Positions 59,301 to 64,000 of a stretch of DNA of 64,000 nucleotides are shown here, piece by piece; the stretch's first letter is position 1, and each line of letters begins with the position of its first letter. The translations under genes were made by a program, and so were the position numbers. Under the pieces are notes generated by a model. The model saw only the letters and a list, made by a program, of their open reading frames with translations, was not told the origin of the DNA and ran no database searches. This DNA is from Carettochelys insculpta. Taxonomy: Eukaryota; Chordata; Testudines; Carettochelyidae. The stretch is from contig NC_134138.1 of NCBI RefSeq assembly GCF_033958435.1, positions 2,120,001-2,184,000 on the forward strand, written 5' to 3'.

Positions 59301-62300
59301 GGGCGGGGTGGGTCCAGTGTTCCCCGTGCCCCGGGGGAGGCCAGATGTTCCCCGTGCCCTGGCAGGGAGGAGGCATTTCTCTTTAGGGCATTTCCCAGCA
59401 CCTGGAGGCAGGGCAGGACATTTGCCCAGGGAGAGGGAGGCAGGGCGTTCCCTCGTGCCTGGGGGAAGTGGGGCAGGGCGTTCCCTCGTGCCCGGGGGAA
59501 GTGGGGCAGGGCGTTCCCTCGTGCCTGGGGAAGGGGGGCAGGGCGTTCCCTCATGCCCGGGGGAAGGGGGACAGGGCGTTCCCTCATGCCCGGGGGAAGC
59601 GGGGCAGGGCGTTCCCTCGTGCCCGGGGGAAGGGGGGCAGGGCGTTCCCGCGTGCCTGGGGAAGGGGGGCAGGGCGTTCCCTGGTGCCCGGGGGAAGGGG
59701 GGCAGGGCGTTCCCGCGTGCCTGGGGAAGGGGGGCAGGGTGTTCCCTTGTGCCTGGATTGTGGGGGACGACAGGGCGTTCCCTCGTGCCCGGGGAAAGGG
59801 CTTTCACTCGTGTCCAGGGAGGGAAGGCGGGGCGCTCCCTCGTGCCTGGGTTGGGGGAGCGTCTCTCGGTTGCAGCTGAGGGATTGTCCCTCTTTCCGCC
59901 CACTCCCTGGCCACGTCTGTGCTCGCAAGGTCGTTGGGAAAATGCCGCCGAGCGCCCACACACAAAGCGCTCCTCCGATCCTGCTCTTCGGGGCGCCCCT
60001 TCCGCCCTCGGGTCCGGCGGCGCTCCAAGCTTTCGCAAGAGCAGGGGGGCCCTTGTTCCCAAGGAGCAGTCCTCCTGGCGGCGGGGTTCGGTCCCGGCCC
60101 ACCCTTTGGAAAGAGCAGGGGCCGAGCGAGCGCTCGCTGTCGGAAGCGCCGGCAGATCGCTGCAGCGGAGACGCACCCCCTGCGTTCTGTGGAACGAACG
60201 AACAGCTCCGTGACGGGCGCCTGAGGGGCACGGTCTGGGCGTGTGCAGCGAGCCCATGGGAGCCCGGCACCCCGGCAGGCGGTGGCGGCCAGGGCGAGGG
60301 CAGGGGGCGTGCGTGGAGCAGGGTGGGGCAGCCAGGGCGGGAGCAGGCTGGCAGTGCCCCTCCGCCCTGCCCGGTGCAGGTGGCGATCGCACAGTGAAGC
60401 TCTGGCGCATCTTTCCCTACGTCGAGGAGAGCCTCACCCTGCTGCTGAGCTTCTCCTGCCCGCAGCCCGCGCTGCACATGTGCCTGCTGGGCTCCACGCT
60501 GGGCGCCGCCCTCCAAGACCCCGAGACCGCAACCTACAGCGTTGTCCAGTACGACCTGCTGGCCCAGAGCCGCCAGGAGCACAGCCCCGAGGACGACCCA
60601 CTGGACGAGATCACAGGTAAGAGCCCTGCTGCCTGGGCCTCCTGCTTCTGCCAGCGGCCTGCGTGGGCCCCAGAGCAGGAGCCTGGCATGCAGGTGGGGC
60701 GGGTGCTGCCCCAGGGGAGCATCCAGCACTGGTGTCTGGGGGATGCCCAGGGGTTAGCAGCGCATGACTGGGGAGCCCCCAGCCCAAGGGGTGGGGGTTG
60801 AAGGTGCCCGGGGAGTGTCTGGCCTGGGAAGGGGACATGCTCCAGAGAGAAGCGGTGAGTCAAACTGCCTGCCATGGCTCCAGAGTGGGGACCCAGCCCC
60901 AGGGCAGGCAGCGTGCGGGGACCCAGCCCCAGGGCAGGCAGTGTGCCAGGACCCGGCCCCAGCCCCAGCCCCAGCCCCAGCCCCACACTGGCTTCTAGCT
61001 CTGTACTTAGGCTTCAGCAGCACAACAGGTGTGAGTTCCTCAGGCCCTACAGCAGCCAGACCAGAGAGTCCCGGCCGGGCCCTGGGGTGCTTTGCCCCCA
61101 TCCTGTTCCCCAGGGGAGCAATTCCCTCAGACTGGAGGGGATCCAGGCAGTTAAGCCTGACTTCAGTTCCTGGAAAACGGATGGAAGCTACAGTAAAGCA
61201 CAGAGTTCTCAGCGCACAGCCGAGCGTGCTGGCCTGGGGGTCAGGGCCAGCAGGGCGTTTGGAAAGGGAAGTCACGGCCCAGCGGCTGCTAGAACTCCTT
61301 GAGAGGGTCAAGACGTGGGCGAGGGTCATCCAGCTACACCCCCGACTCGGACACCCTGGAGCCTTTCCAGGGTTCCACCCAACACCTCATAAGCGAAGTC
61401 CACGTTGTGGAGAAGAGGGAAAGTATCTTGCGAATCAGAAACCGCTTAAAAGATGGCCAAGGACAGAACTTCAGGGTGTCTGTGTCTGACGGCCAAAAGC
61501 TGGGACCGGCTGAGAGAATCAGGTTCCCTCAGGAAATTGCCCTGTTCTGTTAATTCTGCTTATCATGAAGGATCAGCCACATCCGCAGGTCAGTTTACAC
61601 CTCAGATCCGACCCCAGAGACCACGCTGGGCCCGTCCCTTAGAATCTAACATCTAAAGGTTTGTTCATAAAGGGGAAGAAAGACAGGGTGAGAGCTCAGT
61701 TGTTAAAGGGATCAGCTCCGGGGTCACGCTTGTAGCAGAGCGGGAGCTTTCTGCTAAGTCCCTGGAATAGATCCGCAGCTGGGCCGGGTCCTTCAGTCCT
61801 TTGCTCAGAGCCCCCGCTCACGGCAAAGCTCCTCTGGAGGGGAGGAGCCGGCCTGGAGACGCAGTGGAGGGGTTCCCAGGGCCCTCTGTATCGCCTGGGC
61901 CGTGTGCGGGGCTCCTGCTGCTCTCTCTGGAACAGTCTGTCCCACGCTGGAGTCCGGAGTCCCACGGGCCGGTCCCTGTCCAGGCCTGGCTCGGCTCCGT
62001 GCAGGCGGACGCCAGCGCCACGCTGCAGACTGAGGGTTTGCAGGACAGTCCGGTCAGTGCCGCCGGGGCCTCCCAGGCTCATCGTCCGGGGAATGGTCCG
62101 TGATGGGCCGATCACCCTGAGCAGCTTTCCCCGGGCAGGCTGGCTGGACGCTCGGTGGCGCGACTCCGGGGCTGACGTGTGACGTACAGACACACAGCTC
62201 GTGTGCGTGTCTTCGAGTGCACAGACGACAGATTGTGATGGGGTTCTGGGGTCCCCCAAGCTCTGCACCCTGTCCGCAGGCAGGAGAGTCTCTCACTCAG

Positions 62301-63064
62301 CAGGAGAACAGCGGGTTTATTAGCCGACAGGACACAGCATCGTACAGAGGAGTCAGTACAGCAGGCAGAGACAGCCAGTCCCATCCATGTTGGGGAGAGG
62401 AGGCCCCGAGGGGCCCCCAGAGCTGGGGCCTGGCCCCCTCCTTTGTCTCTCTCTCTCTCCCAGCCCAGACTAACTTCTTCCAACTCCCAGTTCCAATTCA
62501 AACCCCTCAGGCTCCACCTCCTCCTTTGTCTGCAGTACAAAGGTGTTACCTGGTCATCAAGGTTACCCTCAGCAGGAGCCCCACACCCTCTGTGAGCCAC
62601 TCACATACACACACAGGTATCCCCCACTCCATCACACAGATCCCCACAGCTAGCACAGCCTGAGCCAGCGAACGGACCGTCAGCCTTGCACTGACCCCTC
62701 GCCCGGCCCACGTGGTACAAGACTTGGGGCAGACCTAGCAAGGCGGTTGCAACGCTGATCTGAGCGTTCAGCTCACGACCCAGCAACGATACGCTCACGC
62801 CGGGCTGGCCCCAGCCCTCCCTCAAGACAAAAGGGCCTTAGCGTGCGCTGGCCCCGGCCTGCCAGCTTTCCGCTGTGTCCTCGGGCCGGCCCTGCCGGGG
62901 CATGTGGGGCGAAGCCAGCTGTGGCGTGGGGGTGGGTCTCCCTGTGTAACGGTGGCTCTCCCCTGCCCTGCAGGCCTGTGTTGCTGTCCCAGGCTGAAGC
63001 TCTTTGCCTCTGCCAGCAGGGACGGGTCCGTGAGGGTCTGGAACGCCCGAAACCAGCTGCTCAG
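44343..63064 (+). CDS. WDR97: WD-repeat protein, WDR97-like (5' part)
   Basis: Seven consecutive exons join in phase: 44343-44450, 45025-45608, 46377-46498, 55957-56620, 58859-59007, 60380-60616 and 62974-63064. They give about 651 residues, and the gene runs off the right edge. The ATG at 44343 (gtcgccATGa) is the best start seen, but an upstream exon cannot be excluded. WD-type strands end in TIKVWD (46441-46458), TLRTWN, TVKLWR (60392-60409) and SVRVWN. The ASRDTT, ASQDGT and ASRDGS turns before them are typical of beta-propeller blades. The name rests on these repeats plus the position right after MAF1 on the same strand, as in mammals, where WDR97 is long (over 1,500 residues). Its function is poorly characterised. 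Introns have expanded with minisatellites (56621-58858, 59008-60379, after 63064) and a 9.5-kb transposon-filled intron (46499-55956), but all splice sites are canonical. Confidence 0.8.
46075..46255 (-). mobile_element. CR1 LINE 3' end
   Basis: AGAATCGTAGAATCAGAGAG followed by GGGAGGGACCTCATGAGGTC and 'ccccctgcctaaagcaggat' is the antisense of the CR1 3' end, with its TTCTATGA-type terminal repeat. It is truncated and non-coding, and lies in the intron between the first two transposon-free exons and 46377. Confidence 0.65.
46655..46850 (+). mobile_element. tRNA-derived SINE with CR1-like tail
   Basis: GATACAGTGGCTTGTGCATT resembles a Pol III A-box region, and GGGTCGTGAGCTCCATCC a decayed B box. 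The 3' half (ttggtcctgccaagagggca, 'ggggactggactcagtgac') matches the CR1-like tail of turtle SINEs. It lies in the large WDR97 intron. Confidence 0.55.
46960..47266 (-). mobile_element. ERV-type LTR, left part, split by an insertion
   Basis: The antisense of this interval aligns with 5370-5660 over its length (ggtacattgacc, gaagaacctgt, 'gtgtgtgagggaattgctgg', 'ggaccccagacctgggctgt'). It breaks off at TCAATGTACC (47257-47266). The same ten bases reappear at 55137-55146, where the family's other half continues to about 55500 or beyond. The two halves were one LTR before the intervening 7.9 kb inserted. Confidence 0.75.
47267..48235 (-). mobile_element. Penelope-like element, left arm (RT to tail)
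   Basis: Read on the minus strand from 48235, it starts at SGTAMGTRMAPHYANVLMADL, a reverse-transcriptase block of Penelope-like elements. A decayed catalytic stretch and FHTDFN...HP follow. Next come the GIY-YIG region (MCQPCPAAIYA near 47730), KLQRETAELQFICKFDTVNQ and the 3' tail ending at 47267. It is broken by frameshifts and deletions. It forms one insertion with the opposite arm from 48236, because a single 10-bp duplication (TCAATGTACC) encloses both. Confidence 0.75.
47345..47383 (-). ncRNA. Hammerhead-ribozyme-like core in Penelope tail
   Basis: On the minus strand, CUGAUGA (47377-47383) is followed by stem II GUGGG/CCCAU closed by a 6-base loop. GAAA (47356-47359) comes next, then GC-UUAU-GC as a minimal stem III and a UC cleavage dinucleotide. 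The order and spacing match the hammerhead core. Flanking stem I pairing is weak in a single unit, so activity might need a dimeric or palindromic context. Confidence 0.55.
48236..48752 (+). mobile_element. Penelope-like element, right arm (cut by LTR)
   Basis: The plus strand reads SDKHLQDHYQAFLKLQHPPK, then TITYSPHLRPLQRIISDLQP, then TFAGRSVLACRQPNNLKEI, the linker between RT and endonuclease in Penelope-like elements. It then reaches TIRGSFTCTSTNTIYAIVC and CQQCPTAM before an LTR begins at 48753. Its 3' tail (TTTGCCCACGAAAGCTTATC...GTTAGTCTATAAGGTACC) lies beyond that LTR at 55026-55136. The endonuclease core between them is missing. Confidence 0.75.
48753..48906 (+). mobile_element. Older Gmr1-family LTR, left piece
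   Basis: This is the first 154 bp of an LTR of the same family as 48907-49329 (TGATGGAGTTGGGG...AGGAGGGAGGAG), broken off at CCGAG. The remaining 280 bp are at 54746-55025, starting with CCAAG. It was a solo LTR before the full-length element inserted. No duplication was found at its own outer ends, where part of the Penelope element is also missing. Confidence 0.9.
48907..49329 (+). repeat. 5' LTR
   Basis: 423 bp, starting TGTA and ending CACA, with the polyadenylation signal AATAAA in CCTAATAAACCTTGTG (about 49239-49254). It is nearly identical to the 3' LTR. Differences include a 3-base gap in GCAAGCAGAGCAGC and several point changes. Confidence 0.95.
49331..49347 (+). promoter_or_regulatory. 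Primer binding site, tRNA-Leu type
   Basis: TGGTGTCAGCAGTGGGA begins one base after the 5' LTR. It is complementary to the 3' end of vertebrate tRNA-Leu plus CCA (TGGTGTCAGAAGTGGG), with one mismatch. Confidence 0.8.
49489..50856 (+). CDS. Retrotransposon gag with SCAN-like capsid and zinc knuckle
   Basis: The frame runs from ATG 49489 to TAG 50854-50856, 455 codons including one internal TGA at 49879-49881. That stop lies in the Arg/Glu-rich coiled stretch (QRQREHERQLQERQREERE) and is best read as a decayed CGA. The N-terminus has a SAP-like LLKAELAGLCRERGL. The capsid region contains RQYYRKW, then DLIELAVVERF, then PDLRVWLVDRKPG, the spacing of the SCAN domain (W, E-L, V-E-F, P-L-x-W). An Arg/Glu/Ser-rich linker follows, then a CCHC knuckle (CYRCGRKGHRAAQC at about 50764-50805). 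The frame is the same as pol, separated only by the UAG. The internal stop makes this copy's gag non-functional unless read through. Confidence 0.9.
50857..54291 (+). CDS. Retrotransposon pol: PR-IN-RT-RNase H
   Basis: One uninterrupted frame of 1,144 residues directly after the gag UAG, with no start codon of its own required. Protease lies near residues 58-150, but its active-site triad reads DRG (51067-51075) where DSG or DTG is expected. Integrase follows: an H-H-C-C zinc finger (residues about 295-330) and a DD35E core with Asp362 (AIDIVGPF), Asp422 (LTDQGSNF) and Glu458 (LVERFSGT), then a GPF module (WDGPFKVV). Reverse transcriptase comes after integrase, with VPKKDGSVRFCVDYRKLN and YMDD at residues 868-871. 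RNase H follows, with FTDASD (Asp1019) and YTDHSPL, ending ALSRREG. In standard Ty3/gypsy elements integrase comes last. The long intact frame implies fairly recent activity of the family, although the DRG change probably disables this protease. Confidence 0.95.
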   Translation: MGSQKPEGLAAKAGGADNGHSDWAESAPQTSSSGGPNAQRSVYRVGSALPLWSKCLKHLEVDGKKVTGFWDRGADVTLARPRVVAPGRMIPNSHLTITGIDGTPFKVPMARVHLKWGNKEGPKEVGVHSHLPVGVLMGADLENWQGERPRALVLTHSQRKRGVRSPDSGVQAQPKSQEPQVPTLRERGPPKTRSHRPGVLEPGRDGGVASAPAPAEEFQAEKQRDPSLQKLRELASLSPAPQLGEGCRERFLWEKGFLYREWAPRCKAEPWKVQRQLVVPQKYRRRLLYLAHEVPLVGHQGIHRTRRRLLQNFFWPGIFAAVRLYCLSCDPCQRVRKSRDKGKAALRPLPIIEEPFQKVAIDIVGPFSKATRSGKKYILVVVDFATRYPEAVALTSIDADTLADALLSIFSRVGFPKEVLTDQGSNFMSALLQSLWDKCGVRHTWATADHPQTNGLVERFSGTLKQMLRTFMNQYPHDWDKYLPHLLFAYREVPQESTGFSPFELLYGRRVRGPLDLLREEWEGTASPEGESVVQYVLTFREKLTELMGLARENLSMAQRKQKVWYDRNARARACATGDQVMVLVPVRRNKLQVPWDGPFKVVKQLNDVNYVVELSNRAHSHRVYHVNMMKPYWDRQNLVLAVCRHWEGQGDDPLVDLLTRTGAGSLLESIPLSDQLTPAQQTEIKEVLHSHQQLFSDRPGRTDLAVHRIETGTHAPIKCVPFRATGRTAQDIEREVEDMLALGLIQPSSSPWASPVVLVPKKDGSVRFCVDYRKLNAITVSDAYPMPRPDDLLDKLGGARYLTTIDLTKGYWQVPLDQDARLKSAFITPVGLYEFLVLPFGLKGAPATFQRLVDQLLKGMESFALAYMDDICIFSQTWEDHVSQVKQVLDRLQKAGLTIKAGKCKVGMAEVTYLGHKVGSGCLKPEPAKVEAVRDWPTPQTKKQVQAFIGMAGYYRRFVPHFSSIAAPLTELCKKGKPDKVVWTEQCQEALCALKEALVRAPVLANSDFNKPFLVFTDASDVGLGAVLMQVTDKGEKHPIVYLSKKLLPREQNYAAIEKECLAMLWALGKLQPYLFGRRFTVYTDHSPLTWLHHMKRANAKLLRWSLLLQDYDMEVVHVKGNNTTIADALSRREGPELPQVTG
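54317..54328 (+). promoter_or_regulatory. Polypurine tract
   Basis: AAGCGGGGAGAGA-type purine run (one C) immediately before the 3' LTR start at 54329. This is the expected plus-strand primer position. Confidence 0.75.
54329..54745 (+). repeat. 3' LTR
   Basis: 417 bp, TGTA...CACA, pairing with the 5' LTR along its full length. It carries the same AATAAACCTTGTG polyadenylation region. Confidence 0.95.
54746..55025 (+). mobile_element. Older Gmr1-family LTR, right piece
   Basis: It starts CCAAGCTGGTTTTGAATTG, which continues exactly where the left piece (48753-48906, ending CCGAG) stops, and ends CCCCATCACA. It is more diverged from the two LTRs of the inner element than they are from each other, as expected for an older insertion. 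Confidence 0.9.
55026..55136 (+). mobile_element. Penelope-like right arm, 3' tail
   Basis: GTTTGCCCACGAAAGCTTAT and GTTAGTCTATAAGGTACCAC match the tails at 47267-47400 and 32060-32120. It completes the plus-strand arm that was cut at 48752. The hammerhead-like core is damaged here (CTGACAA in place of CTGATGA). Confidence 0.75.
55137..55500 (-). mobile_element. ERV-type LTR, right part
   Basis: It starts with the duplicated TCAATGTACC and continues CTCAGATCTGACC...GCATCTAAAGGTTTATTC, the antisense of 5290-5380. It matches 61600-61690 as well. The right boundary is uncertain and may extend towards the next WDR97 exon at 55957. Confidence 0.6.
56660..58715 (+). repeat. Minisatellite 4 (58-bp unit)
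   Basis: About 35 copies of a very regular 58-bp unit: TGCCGTGGGGAGCAGGGCAG, GGCCGGGCAGTGGTG, SSRGGGGGAGCTGCC, AGCCGGGGG. Successive starts are 56671, 56729 and 56787. Two main variants alternate (GTGGAGGG and GTGCCGGG). A few units lack one G (near 57580, 57980, 58275). Units contain no stop in most frames, so open frames of 460-840 codons appear on both strands; 58 is not a multiple of 3, and these are not genes. The array fills the intron between WDR97 exons 55957-56620 and 58859-59007. Confidence 0.97.
59435..59860 (+). repeat. Minisatellite 5 (~33-bp unit)
   Basis: About 12 units of GGCAGGGCGTTCCCTCGTGC followed by CCGGGGGAAGGGG, with small length changes. It lies in the WDR97 intron 59008-60379. 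Open frames on both strands are repeat effects. Confidence 0.9.
60886..60990 (+). repeat. Short tandem repeats
   Basis: Three ~31-bp copies of GGGACCCAGCCCCAGGGCAG plus GCAGYGTGC run into a (CCCCAG)n tract at about 60957-60987. They lie in the WDR97 intron 60617-62973. Confidence 0.8.
61590..62830 (-). mobile_element. ERV-type LTR interrupted by a solo LTR
   Basis: Antisense match to the family at 5280 and 55137: CTCAGATCCGACCCCAGAGA, CATCTAAAGGTTTGTTCATA, then TCCCTGGAATAGATCCGCAG. The far end (GTGGTACAAGACTTGG, GCGGTTGCAACGCTGATCTG) resumes after an inserted 403-bp LTR at 62234-62636. About 840 bp belongs to this LTR. It was recognised as an ERV LTR seen in turtles, from memory. Confidence 0.6.
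62234..62636 (-). mobile_element. Solo LTR, Gmr1-family relative
   Basis: 403 bp, TGTGATGGGG...CTCCATCACA, with the same layout as the LTR at 11467-11889 (TCACTCAGCAGG, GGTTTATTAG, GAGGCCCCGAGGGG). It is clearly more diverged, so it is a sister subfamily. CAGAT flanks it on both sides (62229-62233 and 62637-62641), a perfect 5-bp target duplication. Confidence 0.9.
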
Positions 63065-63119
63065 GTGAGAGGCGCAGGCACCCGCTGAGGCCTCCCAGCC
63101 CCTGCCCAGGCTGCTGATG

Positions 63120-64000
63120 TGGTGGGGCGGGAGGGCAGTGCCGACTGCAGCGTGGGGGAAGGGCAGGGCCAGCCGCGGGGGAAGGGGGAAGGGCAGGGCT
63201 GGCCATGGCGCGTGGGAAGGGCGGGGCTGGCTGAGATGTGGTATGGGGGAAGGGCAGGGCTGTCTGTAGTGTGGGGGAAGGGCAGGGCCGGCCGTGGCGG
63301 GGGGAAGGGCAGGGCTGTCTGTAGTGTGGGGGAAGGGCAGGGCCGGCCGTGGTGGGGGGAAGGGCAGGGCTGTCTGTAGTGTGGGGGATGGACAGAGCTG
63401 GCCGTGGCGGGGGGAAGGGCAGGGCTGTCTGTAGTGTGGGGGAAGGGCAGGGCCGGCCGTGGTGGGGGGAAGGGCAGGGCTGTCTGTAGTGTGGGGGATG
63501 GACAGAGCTGGCCGTGGCGGGGGGAAGGGCAGGGCTGTCTGTAGTGTGGGGGATGGACAGAGCTGGCCGTGGTGGGGGGAAGGGCAGGGCTGTCTGTAGT
63601 GTGGGGGATGGACAGAGCTGGCCGTGGCGGGGGGAAGGGCAGGGCTGTCTGTAGTGTGGGGGAAGGGCAGGGCCGGCCGTGGTGGGGGGAAGGGCAGGGC
63701 TGTCTGTAGTGTGGGGGATGGACAGAGCTGGCCGTGGCGGGGGGAAGGGCAGGGCTGTCTGTAGTGTGGGGGAAGGGCAGGGCCGGCCGTGGTGGGGGGA
63801 AGGGCAGGGCTGGCCGCAGCAGGGAGGAAGGGCAGGGCTGTCTGTAGTGTGGGGGAAGGGCAGGGCCAGCCGCGGCGGGAGGAAGGGTAGGGCTGTCTGT
63901 AGTGTGGGGGAAGGGCAGGGCCAGCTGCGGTGGGGGGAAGGGTAGGGCTGTCTGTAGCGTGGGGGAAGGGCAGGGCCAGCCACGGCAGGGGGAAGGGCAG
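63120..64000 (+). repeat. Minisatellite 6 (~55-bp dimeric unit), runs off window
   Basis: Units of AAGGGCAGGGCTGTCTGTAG, TGTGGGGGA, then a half-unit of either AGGGCAGGGCCGGCCGTGG or TGGACAGAGCTGGCCGTGG, 55 bp apart (63305, 63360, 63415). The two half-unit types are interspersed. It lies in the WDR97 intron after 63064 and continues past the edge. Confidence 0.95.

Overview
The window is nuclear DNA of a vertebrate with intron-split genes. The repeat content suggests a non-avian reptile, most likely a turtle. Pointers are degenerate CR1 LINEs, tRNA-derived SINEs with CR1-like tails, Penelope-like elements, an ERV LTR family and a Ty3/gypsy element with an intact pol frame. The turtle call is inference from remembered repeat families, not a database match. 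The GC-rich gene half, with its many minisatellites, would fit a microchromosome.

Layout. 1-6.4 kb is repeat remnants (CR1, LINE, Penelope-like, ERV LTR). 6.43-9.36 kb is a G-rich minisatellite. 9.37-10.4 kb is a CpG island with CCAAT boxes, GC boxes and two inverted ZNF143/THAP11-type motifs, probably the MAF1 promoter. 10.4-28.1 kb is a transposon-filled stretch, probably the long 5' intron of MAF1. 28.13-38.44 kb holds the complete MAF1 coding sequence in seven exons (253 aa), with a 3' UTR to about 40.49 kb. 40.6-43.6 kb holds two back-to-back minisatellites of opposite strand bias. 44.3 kb to beyond the right edge is the 5' part of a WD-repeat gene, called WDR97 from its WD repeats and its place next to MAF1. 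Its introns carry three more minisatellites and a four-deep transposon nest.

The strongest observations are these. (1) A 5.8-kb LTR retrotransposon at 48907-54745 has pol in the order protease-integrase-reverse transcriptase-RNase H, the Gmr1-type exception within Ty3/gypsy. Its capsid resembles the SCAN domain, and gag is separated from pol by a single in-frame UAG. (2) It sits in an older LTR of its own family, which sits in a Penelope-like pair, which sits in an ERV LTR; target duplications mark two of these steps. (3) A LINE at 22786-26025 carries a 5' inversion within one perfect 11-bp target duplication, the expected outcome of twin priming. (4) The 3' tails of the Penelope-like elements contain a hammerhead-ribozyme-like core with covariation in stem II. 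(5) Five short elements share a GTCTACAC terminus and lie between 3-bp duplications, like PIF/Harbinger MITEs.

MAF1 (Pol III repressor) and the WD-repeat gene are neighbours on the same strand. The sequence gives no sign of a shared pathway. SHARPIN, MAF1's usual divergent neighbour in mammals, was not recognised.
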